A stretch of 14,807 bases of DNA from an uncultured Rhodanobacteraceae bacterium (GTDB lineage: Bacteria > Pseudomonadota > Gammaproteobacteria > Xanthomonadales > SZUA-5): NCBI GenBank assembly GCA_937928755.1, contig CALEZI010000091.1:1-14807 (forward strand), read 5' to 3'. The notes below the pieces were generated by a model. The model saw only the letters and a program-made list of their open reading frames with translations. It was not told the DNA's origin and searched no databases. The position numbers and the translations under genes are program-made. Every line of letters starts with the position of its first letter. Position 1 is the stretch's first letter. Positions 6,003 through 13,933 of this stretch are shown here, piece after piece.

Positions 6003-7493
6003 TCACCCCGCCAGCGGTTTCACGTTGGCATTCAGCCGAAAGCGGTTGCGCGGATCGTACTGCGCCTTGATCTGCTGCAGGCGCGCGAGGTTGCCCTGGT
6101 AGTTCGCGTCGACGAAATGCTGCGCCTCGTCCGCGACTTCGTTGGTGTAGTAGCCGTTGGTGTGGCCTTCAACCGTCGCCCAGTAGTCCTTGATGTACTT
6201 CACGTGCGGCGCCGGATCGCTGGCCAGCGGCCAGGACACCACAGCGAACATGTTGTGCGATGCCGGGCGGTGCGGGAAGGCGGTGGCGTCAGTGGCGATG
6301 CGCGCGATGGCGCCACCCGCATGCTGGAAAAACACCGTCGTGCCGCGGTCCGCGTGCGCCTCGAAGCCATCCAGCAGCTTGCGCACGATCTCGTCGCTCA
6401 GGGTATCGATGAAACCCGACTTCAGGTACTCGCCGGTATTGCGCGCGTCGGTCTGGTCCCAGCTGCGCTGGATCGCGGCGTAGTCGACCGGCTTGATGCT
6501 GTCGGCGATCGGCTTGCCGAGCTTGCGCAGCGGCGCCAACACGGCGTCGGCCTTGCTCGCCGGACCGCTGAAACAGGCGTGGAAGACGAAACTGCCATCC
6601 TTGCCCTGTGGCGCATCCATGACCGCGTCGAGGTACAGATCATCGGGTGCGGCGAGACTGAAATCGGCGTAGAACTTCAGCAGTTCGCGCGCGCGCTTGA
6701 GCGGGAACACGATCTCGCCACCGACCACCTCGCGTTGCATCGGGTGCAGGTCGAACTCGAAGGCGGTGACGATGCCGAAGTTGCCGCCGCCGCCGCGCAC
6801 CGCCCAGTAAAGGTCGGAATTCTCGTCACCGCTGGCGCGCAGCAGCCGCCCGTCGGCGGTGACCAGTTCGACGGCGCGGACGTTGTCGAGCGACAGGCCA
6901 AAGCGCCGCGCCAGACGCCCAAAACCACCCCCGAGCGTGAGCCCGCCAACACCGGTGTGCGACACCGTGCCGGCGGTGGTCACCAGGCCAAAGGCCAACG
7001 CCTCGTGGTCGAGTTCGCCGAGCAGGCTGCCGCCGGCGACGCGCGCGACACGCCGCGCAGGATCGACATGCACGCCGCGGAAAGTGGACAGGTCGATCTG
7101 CATGCCGCCGTCGCAGGTGGACTTGCCGGAGTAACTGTGGCCGCCGCACTTCACCGCCAGCAGCAGATCGTTTTCGCTGGCGAACTGAACTGCGGTGCGG
7201 ATGTCGGCTACGCCGCTCGGGCGCACCACGAGCGCAGGATGGCGGTCGATCGACACATTGATCACGCGCCGCGCCACATCGTAGCCGGGCTCGCCGGGAA
7301 GGATCAGCGCACCGCGCAGACTGGCCTTGAGCTGCTTCAGGGCGTCGGCTTCGATGGCCTTTTTCGCGCCGTCGGCGGTGACCGCCTCGATGGCGCCGGA
7401 GACCGGCGTTGCCTGCGCCAGAGCGCGGCCCTGGGTCAGTGCGAGTGCGACAGCGGCGGCCACGCTGGAGCCGAGGAATTGCCGTCGGTTCAT
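6003..7493 (-). CDS. Tat-exported FAD-dependent oxidoreductase, berberine-bridge-enzyme type
   Basis: A 496-residue flavoprotein of the PCMH/VAO superfamily. A Tat signal starts it: NRRQFLG at 2-8, hydrophobic core to about 26 (RALA-Q), so it is exported folded with FAD. The FAD-binding domain is about residues 85-253. CGGHSYSG holds H119, the expected covalent flavin attachment; GVGGLTLGGGFG is at 181-192, and RGGGGNFG at 233-240. The cysteine used for a second flavin bond in BBE and GOOX is V177 here (GTVSHTGVGG), so one covalent link is predicted. The BBE C-terminal motif is NYQGNLARLQQIKAQYDPRNRF (about 464-485). Relatives oxidise sugars, alkaloids or other alcohols; the substrate is unknown. 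ATG 7493 was chosen over 7550 because it starts the Tat signal and follows GGAGCGAGAGCG. Confidence 0.9.
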   Translation of the reverse strand: MNRRQFLGSSVAAAVALALTQGRALAQATPVSGAIEAVTADGAKKAIEADALKQLKASLRGALILPGEPGYDVARRVINVSIDRHPALVVRPSGVADIRTAVQFASENDLLLAVKCGGHSYSGKSTCDGGMQIDLSTFRGVHVDPARRVARVAGGSLLGELDHEALAFGLVTTAGTVSHTGVGGLTLGGGFGRLARRFGLSLDNVRAVELVTADGRLLRASGDENSDLYWAVRGGGGNFGIVTAFEFDLHPMQREVVGGEIVFPLKRARELLKFYADFSLAAPDDLYLDAVMDAPQGKDGSFVFHACFSGPASKADAVLAPLRKLGKPIADSIKPVDYAAIQRSWDQTDARNTGEYLKSGFIDTLSDEIVRKLLDGFEAHADRGTTVFFQHAGGAIARIATDATAFPHRPASHNMFAVVSWPLASDPAPHVKYIKDYWATVEGHTNGYYTNEVADEAQHFVDANYQGNLARLQQIKAQYDPRNRFRLNANVKPLAG

Positions 7494-7522
7494 CGCTCTC
7501 GCTCCGCTTGGAAAGTGGGTCG

Positions 7523-7550
7523 AGGCTACGCTTTGGGGGATGGCAGTCAA
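7523..7550 (-). promoter_or_regulatory. Probable sigma-70 promoter of the FAD oxidoreductase
   Basis: On the minus strand, TTGACT (7550-7545) and TAGCCT (7528-7523) are separated by 16 bp. The -35 fits consensus at five of six positions, the -10 at T1, A2 and T6. Transcription would start at about 7516, leaving a leader of roughly 23 bases before ATG 7493. It lies just inside the palindrome repeat cluster. Confidence 0.45.
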
Positions 7551-7556
7551 GCGGGG

Positions 7557-7591
7557 TCTGGCTTTTGCGGGTCCAGACTTGTCTGGACACT
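7557..7591 (+). repeat. 18-bp palindrome repeat, copy 3 (forward)
   Basis: Core GTCCAGACTTGTCTGGAC at 7571-7588, identical to copy 1. The left flank TCTGGCTTTTGCGG matches the family; the right flank is ACT rather than GCT. It lies 64 bp upstream of the oxidoreductase start codon. Confidence 0.8.
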
Positions 7592-7594
7592 GGG

Positions 7595-7629
7595 TCTGGC
7601 TCTGGTGGGTCCAGACTTGTCTGGACGCT
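7595..7629 (+). repeat. 18-bp palindrome repeat, copy 4 (forward)
   Basis: Core GTCCAGACTTGTCTGGAC at 7609-7626 with left flank TCTGGCTCTGGTGG and right flank GCT. It is a direct repeat of copy 3, 38 bp apart start to start. Confidence 0.8.
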
Positions 7630-7648
7630 TCTCCCCAAAAGAATCAAG

Positions 7649-7685
7649 AGCGTCCAGACAAGTCTGGACCCACAAGGGCCAAGAG
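7649..7685 (-). repeat. 18-bp palindrome repeat, copy 5 (reverse)
   Basis: Core GTCCAGACAAGTCTGGAC at 7652-7669, inverted relative to copy 4 with 25 bp between cores. The flanks AGC and CCCAC..CAAGAG mirror copy 4. Together copies 4 and 5 can form one stem of about 23 bp between the macroglobulin stop and the oxidoreductase start. Confidence 0.8.
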
Positions 7686-7704
7686 CGGCCGCGCAGGCGC
7701 GCTG

Positions 7705-7776
7705 CCCCCAACACCAACAACAACCAACAACGACCACCACCACCAACAACAACCAACAACCAACAACCAACAACCA
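7705..7776. repeat. C/A-only low-complexity tract 3' of the macroglobulin gene
   Basis: The plus strand from 7705 to 7775 contains only C and A, apart from one G at 7732. It is built from irregular CAA and CCA units (ACCAACAAC, CCACCACCA). The macroglobulin mRNA would therefore carry a G/U-only 3' stretch with many GG pairs just after its UAA. GG doublets at short spacing could form two-tier quadruplexes. No coding sense is seen in it. Confidence 0.7.
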
Positions 7777-7780
7777 TCTT

Positions 7781-10700
7781 TTAGCGCACCTCGATCACCC
7801 CCGCCGGCCCGCCCTGACTGTAGATGGTGCGCTCGTACATCGACTCGGCGTAGGGCGGCGGGATGTTGAAGCTGCCGGGGTTGCTCGCGCGGATCTTGTA
7901 GAGGAACTCGTAGACCCTCGGGCCGGCGCTGGCATAGAGCACGATGCGGTCTTCGCGTTGTTCGACATGTTCGGTGTAGAGCGTTGATCCGGGCAGCGCC
8001 AGACCGGCAACCGGCGGCGCGCTGTCGCCGTCCTCGGCGTCGCTCTCGCCGGTGTCGCCGCTGTCGGGCGGCGGTGGCGGCATCTGGGTGACCGGCTCGA
8101 AACCACCGGGCAGCAGGTCGACCACGGCAAGCGAGCGCACCTCGCTGCCACCGAGTGCGCGCAGGCGCAGGCGCACGGTGACTTCCTGGCCGAGTGTCGC
8201 GGCGGTCAACGCGCTGCCGTCGGCATTCAGGTACTCGCGGGTGATCTCGATGCCCTGGTTCTGCACCGACTTGGGCGCAACCAGGTCGTAACCGGACTGG
8301 GTCAGCACATACCAGCTCGGCGTCGCTTGCGGCGGTGTCACCCACAACGCGGTGTCGCTGGCCAGGAACGGCGCGCGCATCAGTGCACCGAACGCCTCGC
8401 CGATGGCGCGCTCCTTCTGGTCGGCGCCGACAGCAACCAGTCTTGGCAAACCTGCGGTCTCCTTTGCCGTGGTGTAGGCATCCAGCGCCAGCACGATCAA
8501 GGCCGACGACAGCGTGTTGTAGCTGCCGTCCTTGAGCGGCTGCAGCAGGTTTTCGATGGCGTGGATCGAGATGCGCCTGGCCTCGCTGGGGAAGTGCTTG
8601 TGCGCCAGGTAAACCACCCAGGCGGTGTCGATGCCGGCATCGTAGTAGTAGGCAAAGCCGAAAGACTTCGGCGGTGTGGCGGCGCCTACGCGCGCCAGTC
8701 CGGCCTGCGCCAGCTCCCTGGCCGGCTTGGCCTGCTGCAGCAATTGGTAGCTCGAGGCCAGCAGCATGCCGATGGTGTCGCTCTTCCACGCCTCCGGGTA
8801 ATCGCGCTTGAGCTGCTCGTGCACCGCGCTGAGCAAGTGCGTGGCGGTCTGCCCCTGGCGGATCAGCAGGTAGGTCGCCAGCGCCCGCGCGCGCAACTCA
8901 TGCAACTCGGTCAGCGCGGCGTCGCCGGCCATGTTGGAGAGGTAACGGTTGACCGACGCCAGCAGATCCGACGGCACCGGTTCGCCGCGCTCGCGCGCTT
9001 CGACGAGGTAAAACGCGGTATAGGCGGTGATGAAGGGATCGACGTCCGGCGTTGCCAGCCACAGCCCGATGCCGCCCTTCCCGTTCTGGCGCGCGCGCAG
9101 CACGCTGGTCAGATCCAGCGACGTGGCACCGAACGCGCCGGTGACCGTGCCGAACTCCGGCCGATTGCGGTACACCAGCGCCGGCATCGCCTGGCTCAGC
9201 AACTGCTCGGTACACAGGTACGGGAAGTTGGCGAGGTACGCGGTCAGGCCATCGGCGGCCACGAACGGCGAGGTCGACGCCGACAGCAGCCGCTGCGAGC
9301 GCTCCGGGTACATCTGCCTGAGGTCCTTGAGCTCGCTCCTGCGGTCGGCGCGCCCAAGGCGCAGGTCAGTACGCGCGACGATGGCCGGGCGCAGCGATAG
9401 CTCGATGCGCCGCTTGACGCTGCGATTGCCGGATTCGGCGGTCAGCGTCACCGGCACTGCACCCAGCGCCGTGCCGGCCTTCAGGCGCACGCTGAACTTG
9501 CCTTCGGCCCCGGGCTTGATCGACATCGGCGGCGGCGGCGCGCCGACCAGCGTCAGCGACGCCGGCAGGTCGAGTTTCAGCGTGACATCCATCGCGCTGC
9601 CGTCGGTGCCTTCCGTCGTATTGGCAACGCCCACCGGCAATTCGAACTCGTCGCCGGGCGCGACATGCGTCGGCACGGTGGGCGTCAACACGAAGTCGCC
9701 GCGCACCAGGGCACGGGTTTCGGCGATGCCAATGCGCTCGGGGTTGACCGCGACCACCATCACCCTGAGCTGCCCGTTGAAGTGATCCGGCATCGAGAAC
9801 TTGAAGCTGTGCTCGCCGTCGATGTCGGTCATGCCCGACCACCACACCGCCGGCTTCTCGCTCTTGCGCTTGAACGGATTCAGGTGCTTGGCCAGATCGC
9901 CCTCGCCGTCGCCACCCGGCGCCGCGGAGGCCATCAGTCGGCTGAATTCGGGCAGGATCAGGTCGAGGATCTGGCTGGTCTGCACGTCGAGCATCTTCTT
10001 GCGGAAGAAGTGGTCGAGCGGATCGGCCAGCTTGTAGCGCGCCACCTGCAGGATGCCCTCGTCGATGGCGAAGGCGACCACGCGAGTCTTGCCCGGCGTC
10101 GTCACCTTGAGCGAAATCTCGCTGCCCGGCTTGCTGACCGGCGGCAGCGACAGACTCACCGGCTGCGTGCGTCGACCGCGGTCGACCGAGAATGGCGCCA
10201 CCGCGAACGACAACGGGCTCATGTAGACCTCATCGGAGGACGGGTCGCGGATGAACTGCACGTTGATGTAACCGGAACCCTCGAAGTCTTCGGGGATACG
10301 GATCTTCTGCACCGAACTGGTGGTCTCGGCGCGGAACCACGCATGCGCATAGACTTGGTCGCGCTCGATGGTGATCAGACCGGCGCCGACATACGGCGCG
10401 CGGATGCCGATCTCGATCTCCTCGCCCGCCTGGTAATCCGGCTTGGACAGGCTGAGCGCCAGTTCGGCATTGCGCTCCAGCGAGCGCGACAGATTGGCGT
10501 CGCCGGCGACCACATAGCTGGTCTTGTTGACGACGGTGCCATCGGCGGCGTGGATTTCGATGAAGTAATCGCCCGGCTCATCGGTCTTCAGCGGCCATTC
10601 CTGCTCGTCCGCCGTCGGCGGCAGCGGCGTTTCACTGACCGTGCGCCTGCGTTCCTGCGAGACGTATCGATAAAGGCCGGAATTCTCCTTGGTCAGGATC

Positions 10701-13588
10701 GACACGTACTGGCGTTGGACCAGCACCAGTTTCAGGCCCTCGACCGCCAGCGCCCTGGCATCCGGGCCGATGCTGACGATGCCGAGCTTGCGTTTGCTGG
10801 CGCGCTTGACGTGGTACAGGCCGTCGTCGTTACGCAGGCCGACCAGGTAATCGTTGCTCGATATCAGGGTGCCGGTCTGCGCGGCGACGTTGCGCCCGCT
10901 GCCGGGCTCGAAGGCGCGCGCGAGGAAGCTCAACTGGTAAGTCGATCGCGCGAACTGCTCGAGACCCAGATCAAACACGGCCGTGCCGGATTCGTCGGTT
11001 TCGCCGTCGCTGAGTGGTTCATTGAAACCATCGGAGGTGCGCAGCGGATCGTAGAAGCGCCAGTTCGGCCAGCGCGCGAAGCTCGGATAGGCCGGGCGCA
11101 GCACCAGCGTGGCTTCGACCTTGCGCGCTTGCGCCGGCGTGCCGAACAGGTTTTCGACGGTCACCGTCGCGCTCATGCCATCCGGCTTCACCCAGCCCTC
11201 GCTGGTGCTCGCCGACAGCGTGGCGCGCACGCGCAGCGTGTCCGGCATGAACTCACGGATCTGCACCGTGGTGCTGCCGATCATCGTGCGCCGTTCGTTC
11301 GCGCCGATCAGGTACAGCGTCGCCTGCCAGGTGCCACTCGGCGCGCTGTCCGGCGGCGTGTGCGAGAAGGCATCGAAGCCGGTGGCATCCAGTGCAACAC
11401 GTTCGCGCTTGACCACGCTGCCGCGCGGATCGGAGAACTCGACCTCCAGCGGCACGCCGCCAAGCGGCCGCGTCCAGTCGCTGGCGCGCACGATGAACCC
11501 GAGGTTGACCGTGTCGCCGGGGCGATACAGCCCACGGTCGGAAAAGAGATAAGCCTTGAGTGTGCCAGGGTCGATGTCGTTGGCGTCGCCGCCGATGTCG
11601 AAGCGCGACAGATCGAGCGAGCGGTCGTAGGCATTCAGCGGCAGGAACGACAGGTCCTCGGCGTAGTTGACGACGATCAGCGACGGCTGTTTTTCGCGGG
11701 TGAAGCCATCCAGTGTCGGCAGCGAGGCATGGCCGGTCGAGTCAGTCTCGCTGCTGGCCAGCGTCTCGCCATTGCGCGCCACCACGCGCACGCGGGCGCC
11801 GTAGATCGGCGTGCCGCCCGACAGCGATTGCACGTAGACCTCGCGGGTGCCGGTCAGCGTGCGCTTGACGATGATGCCGAGGTCGGTGAGCACCACCAGG
11901 CGCGAGTCCATCACCTCGCCCGCATCCTGGGCGATGGTCTCCTGCGGCGTCATGCCGGCTTCATGCTCGCTCAGCGTGCGCAGCGACAGCAGGAACACGC
12001 CGTGGCGGTCGCTGCTGAAGAATTCGCCGAGATCGATGCCCTCGTAGTGGGTCTTGGCCGGATCGGTGTTGGGCAGCGTGATGCGCTTTTCCAAACGCTC
12101 GACCAGGCTGTCCTCGCCTATGCTCCATAGCGACGGCTCGGCGAACGTGCCCTCGTTGAACTGCACCATGTGGTGCAACTGCTCCGGCAACACGCGGCCG
12201 ACTTCCAGGCGCAGCGCCGGCAGGTTGCGGGTGACCGCGGTGACCCGGCGTTCGCCGCGCAGCGACAGCAGCGCGCCTTCGCCGACGAAGTTCAGCAAGC
12301 GCGGGTATTCGGGCACACGCAACACGCGCGCATGCGGCTTGCCGAGCATGAATCCGCCGAAGGATTTCAGGCCCTTGTCGACGCGCACATAAAGCCGCCG
12401 ACCGACCGGCGCCTGATACTTGTAGCTGTGGTTCTCCAGGTACTCGCGCTCGACCGGATCGGCCTTCAGCTCGAGCGGCGTCGACAGCTTGAGAAGATCC
12501 TCGTCGACCTCGCTCTGCGACCAGTTGTAGGGAATGGACTGCTCGCTGTCCTTCAGCTTGGGATTCTTCTCCGGTAGCAGCCACGCGCGCGTGGCCGCAT
12601 TGACCTCGCGGTCGCGCATGGCCATGTTGAAGCCGAGCACCAGTACCTGCAGCGGCTCATGCGCCTCGTTTTCGACCAGCGTTGGCGATACATTGTTGAC
12701 GGTCACGCTGTACAGCGCCGGCAGCACCACTTTCTGCGCCAACTCGTTCAGACTGCCGGGCCCACCCAGGGTGCTGGCAATGCCCTTGCCGACATCGAGG
12801 AAGATCGCGCCACCGTTCGGCGGCAGTTCCAGCGGCGCCGAATGCACCCAGGCGCGCAGCTTGCGCGAGTTGTATTGCGTGCTCAAGGTGGGACTCGGCA
12901 ACACGCGGCCGGCGCCGTCGAACATGCGCACGCGCAGCACCGATTCCAGCTTGGCGGCATCCACAGGGTGGCTGAACATCAGCGACCACACGGCCTTCTT
13001 CAGGTTGGGATCCTGCGGGTCCTGGTAGAACTCGTCGCCGCCAGCGCTCACCGTGAACGGCGCGGTGTCGAATTCGAGATCGAACGGCGCCAGCACGATG
13101 GTCTCGGCAACGGTCAGCTTCGGATCCAGGGTGACCTCGAAGCGCTGCCCGACCGGCCAGTCGGTCTGCGGCTGGAAGCGCAGCGTTGAATCGTCCTCCC
13201 AAAGCCAGTTGCCCGGCAACGGCGGCTCCAGCGCCACGCCGGCCGGCTCCTTGCCGACGCGCTCCAGCGGCGCGGCGGAGTCGGAGAAATGCACGCGCAG
13301 CGGTTGCACGTAAATCTGAGTGCGATCGTAGTCGGTCTTGCCCGGCGCCGTCAGCGACAGTTCCAGTGCGTCCGGGATGACCGGCGGCGGACGCGTGACC
13401 CACCAGAAGATTGCATAACCGATCAGCGCCAGCGCAGCGAGCATGCCGAGCACCGGCCATTTGCGCCGATACAGCCAACGACACCAGGGCGGCGGATCCC
13501 AATGCCCGAACAGCAAGGTCAACCAGCCACGCGCGGGCGCGTCAGGAACTGGCGCGTCAGCCGGTGCAACGGAATCGGTCGTTTCCAT
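7781..13588 (-). CDS. Membrane-anchored bacterial alpha-2-macroglobulin with thioester (COG2373)
   Basis: A 1935-residue protein. Bacterial alpha-2-macroglobulins trap attacking proteases in the periplasm by bait cleavage and thioester bonding. The N-terminus is cytoplasmic, with RRK at 41-43 before a single membrane segment at 45-64; the rest is periplasmic. An N-terminal MG-type region runs to about 650. An MG domain follows with the hallmark GLYRPGDTV (Y688). The bait-region domain is about 1060-1195, followed by a Gly/Lys-rich stretch. The A2M domain starts near W1249-W1250-S. The thioester motif is C1459-T-E-Q1462, followed by the alpha-helical toroid (to about 1700). The C-terminal domain holds VVDLLPGGFEPV and an acidic/Pro insert (about 1834-1858). 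It resembles E. coli YfhM but is longer and has a transmembrane anchor, not a lipobox. The usual partner pbpC (PBP1C) is absent on both sides. ATG 13588 has AAAGG seven bases upstream. Confidence 0.93.
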   Translation of the reverse strand: METTDSVAPADAPVPDAPARGWLTLLFGHWDPPPWCRWLYRRKWPVLGMLAALALIGYAIFWWVTRPPPVIPDALELSLTAPGKTDYDRTQIYVQPLRVHFSDSAAPLERVGKEPAGVALEPPLPGNWLWEDDSTLRFQPQTDWPVGQRFEVTLDPKLTVAETIVLAPFDLEFDTAPFTVSAGGDEFYQDPQDPNLKKAVWSLMFSHPVDAAKLESVLRVRMFDGAGRVLPSPTLSTQYNSRKLRAWVHSAPLELPPNGGAIFLDVGKGIASTLGGPGSLNELAQKVVLPALYSVTVNNVSPTLVENEAHEPLQVLVLGFNMAMRDREVNAATRAWLLPEKNPKLKDSEQSIPYNWSQSEVDEDLLKLSTPLELKADPVEREYLENHSYKYQAPVGRRLYVRVDKGLKSFGGFMLGKPHARVLRVPEYPRLLNFVGEGALLSLRGERRVTAVTRNLPALRLEVGRVLPEQLHHMVQFNEGTFAEPSLWSIGEDSLVERLEKRITLPNTDPAKTHYEGIDLGEFFSSDRHGVFLLSLRTLSEHEAGMTPQETIAQDAGEVMDSRLVVLTDLGIIVKRTLTGTREVYVQSLSGGTPIYGARVRVVARNGETLASSETDSTGHASLPTLDGFTREKQPSLIVVNYAEDLSFLPLNAYDRSLDLSRFDIGGDANDIDPGTLKAYLFSDRGLYRPGDTVNLGFIVRASDWTRPLGGVPLEVEFSDPRGSVVKRERVALDATGFDAFSHTPPDSAPSGTWQATLYLIGANERRTMIGSTTVQIREFMPDTLRVRATLSASTSEGWVKPDGMSATVTVENLFGTPAQARKVEATLVLRPAYPSFARWPNWRFYDPLRTSDGFNEPLSDGETDESGTAVFDLGLEQFARSTYQLSFLARAFEPGSGRNVAAQTGTLISSNDYLVGLRNDDGLYHVKRASKRKLGIVSIGPDARALAVEGLKLVLVQRQYVSILTKENSGLYRYVSQERRRTVSETPLPPTADEQEWPLKTDEPGDYFIEIHAADGTVVNKTSYVVAGDANLSRSLERNAELALSLSKPDYQAGEEIEIGIRAPYVGAGLITIERDQVYAHAWFRAETTSSVQKIRIPEDFEGSGYINVQFIRDPSSDEVYMSPLSFAVAPFSVDRGRRTQPVSLSLPPVSKPGSEISLKVTTPGKTRVVAFAIDEGILQVARYKLADPLDHFFRKKMLDVQTSQILDLILPEFSRLMASAAPGGDGEGDLAKHLNPFKRKSEKPAVWWSGMTDIDGEHSFKFSMPDHFNGQLRVMVVAVNPERIGIAETRALVRGDFVLTPTVPTHVAPGDEFELPVGVANTTEGTDGSAMDVTLKLDLPASLTLVGAPPPPMSIKPGAEGKFSVRLKAGTALGAVPVTLTAESGNRSVKRRIELSLRPAIVARTDLRLGRADRRSELKDLRQMYPERSQRLLSASTSPFVAADGLTAYLANFPYLCTEQLLSQAMPALVYRNRPEFGTVTGAFGATSLDLTSVLRARQNGKGGIGLWLATPDVDPFITAYTAFYLVEARERGEPVPSDLLASVNRYLSNMAGDAALTELHELRARALATYLLIRQGQTATHLLSAVHEQLKRDYPEAWKSDTIGMLLASSYQLLQQAKPARELAQAGLARVGAATPPKSFGFAYYYDAGIDTAWVVYLAHKHFPSEARRISIHAIENLLQPLKDGSYNTLSSALIVLALDAYTTAKETAGLPRLVAVGADQKERAIGEAFGALMRAPFLASDTALWVTPPQATPSWYVLTQSGYDLVAPKSVQNQGIEITREYLNADGSALTAATLGQEVTVRLRLRALGGSEVRSLAVVDLLPGGFEPVTQMPPPPPDSGDTGESDAEDGDSAPPVAGLALPGSTLYTEHVEQREDRIVLYASAGPRVYEFLYKIRASNPGSFNIPPPYAESMYERTIYSQGGPAGVIEVR

Positions 13589-13610
13589 GGTGCCTTTGAG
13601 TTCCCTGGGT

Positions 13611-13634
13611 GCCGTGGCCTTCAGGCAACACGGC
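13611..13634. other. Inverted repeat in the macroglobulin 5' leader
   Basis: GCCGTG (13611-13616) pairs with CACGGC (13629-13634), and inside it GCCT pairs with AGGC, with an AA bulge. It lies 23-46 bases upstream of the macroglobulin ATG. It could be a leader hairpin or a protein-binding palindrome; the two-base loop makes RNA folding imperfect. Confidence 0.3.
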
Positions 13635-13723
13635 TGATCGCAGCATGGAGGGCAAGACTACGCTGGCTCCGGGCGAGACCGTGACAGCGGAGTGACGGAA
13701 TGTGGCGAAATGCGGTAGCTGGG

Positions 13724-13825
13724 GGAGCGGGCTCGTCCCACGAGCTGTGCTCCTGTAGGAGCGGGCTTGTTCCGCGAGCTGTGCTCCTGTGGGAGCCGGC
13801 TTGTCCCACGAGAGCTTGCATCCGG
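13724..13825 (+). repeat. Tandem REP array, three 34-bp units
   Basis: Units start at 13724, 13758 and 13792 with a strict 34-bp period. Each begins GGAGC(G/C)GGCT and has the arms (G/C)GGGCT..G(T/C)CC..CGAGC, then GTGCTCCTGT. The third unit diverges at its end. They belong to the same family as the 36-bp array at 14650. They lie upstream of the LEA-like gene. Confidence 0.75.
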
Positions 13826-13869
13826 GCTTTTCGCGAGAGCTCGCGACGCAAGGTCGCTCCCACAGGGCG
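13826..13869 (-). repeat. Inverted REP remnant
   Basis: It has a hairpin TCGCGA-GAGC-TCGCGA (13831-13846), followed by GGTCGCTCCCACAGG, whose complement CCTGTGGGAGCGACC is the start of a REP unit. So the three forward units face one degenerate reverse unit, a BIME-like arrangement. Confidence 0.5.
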
Positions 13870-13933
13870 ACTTCGCATTACATCGGTGCGGTACCGTGCA
13901 AAAATGCGCGAGACGCCCTCCCGGAGATTCCCC

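Larger units (their letters stand above)
13589..13933. other. Intergenic region between macroglobulin and LEA-like genes
   Basis: A 345-bp divergent gap without a supported gene. It contains a hairpin near the macroglobulin start (13611-13634), three tandem 34-bp REPs (13724-13825), an inverted REP remnant (13826-13869), and the leader of the LEA-like gene. A frame open from 13700 into that gene is not used, because the signal peptide begins at 13934. I see no convincing -35/-10 pair for either gene; TACCGT followed by an A-run near 13900-13912 is the only weak candidate on the plus strand. Confidence 0.6.

Noticed and set aside
7557..7685. Possible insertion-sequence ends formed by the inverted 18-mers
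   Set aside because: Only 25 bp lie between the inverted cores and no transposase or target duplication is seen, so a REP/BIME-like element fits better.
5997..7784. A 595-codon plus-strand frame over the oxidoreductase and into the C/A tract
   Set aside because: Antisense shadow. Its C-terminus is just the translated repeats and C/A tract.
9665..12130. An 821-codon plus-strand frame inside the macroglobulin gene
   Set aside because: Antisense shadow, rich in Arg/His/Ala/Asp without domains; the opposite strand codes an unbroken macroglobulin.
13700..13933. N-terminal extension of the LEA-like protein to 13700
   Set aside because: The extension would translate REP repeats and bury the signal peptide that begins at 13934 after a GGAG site.
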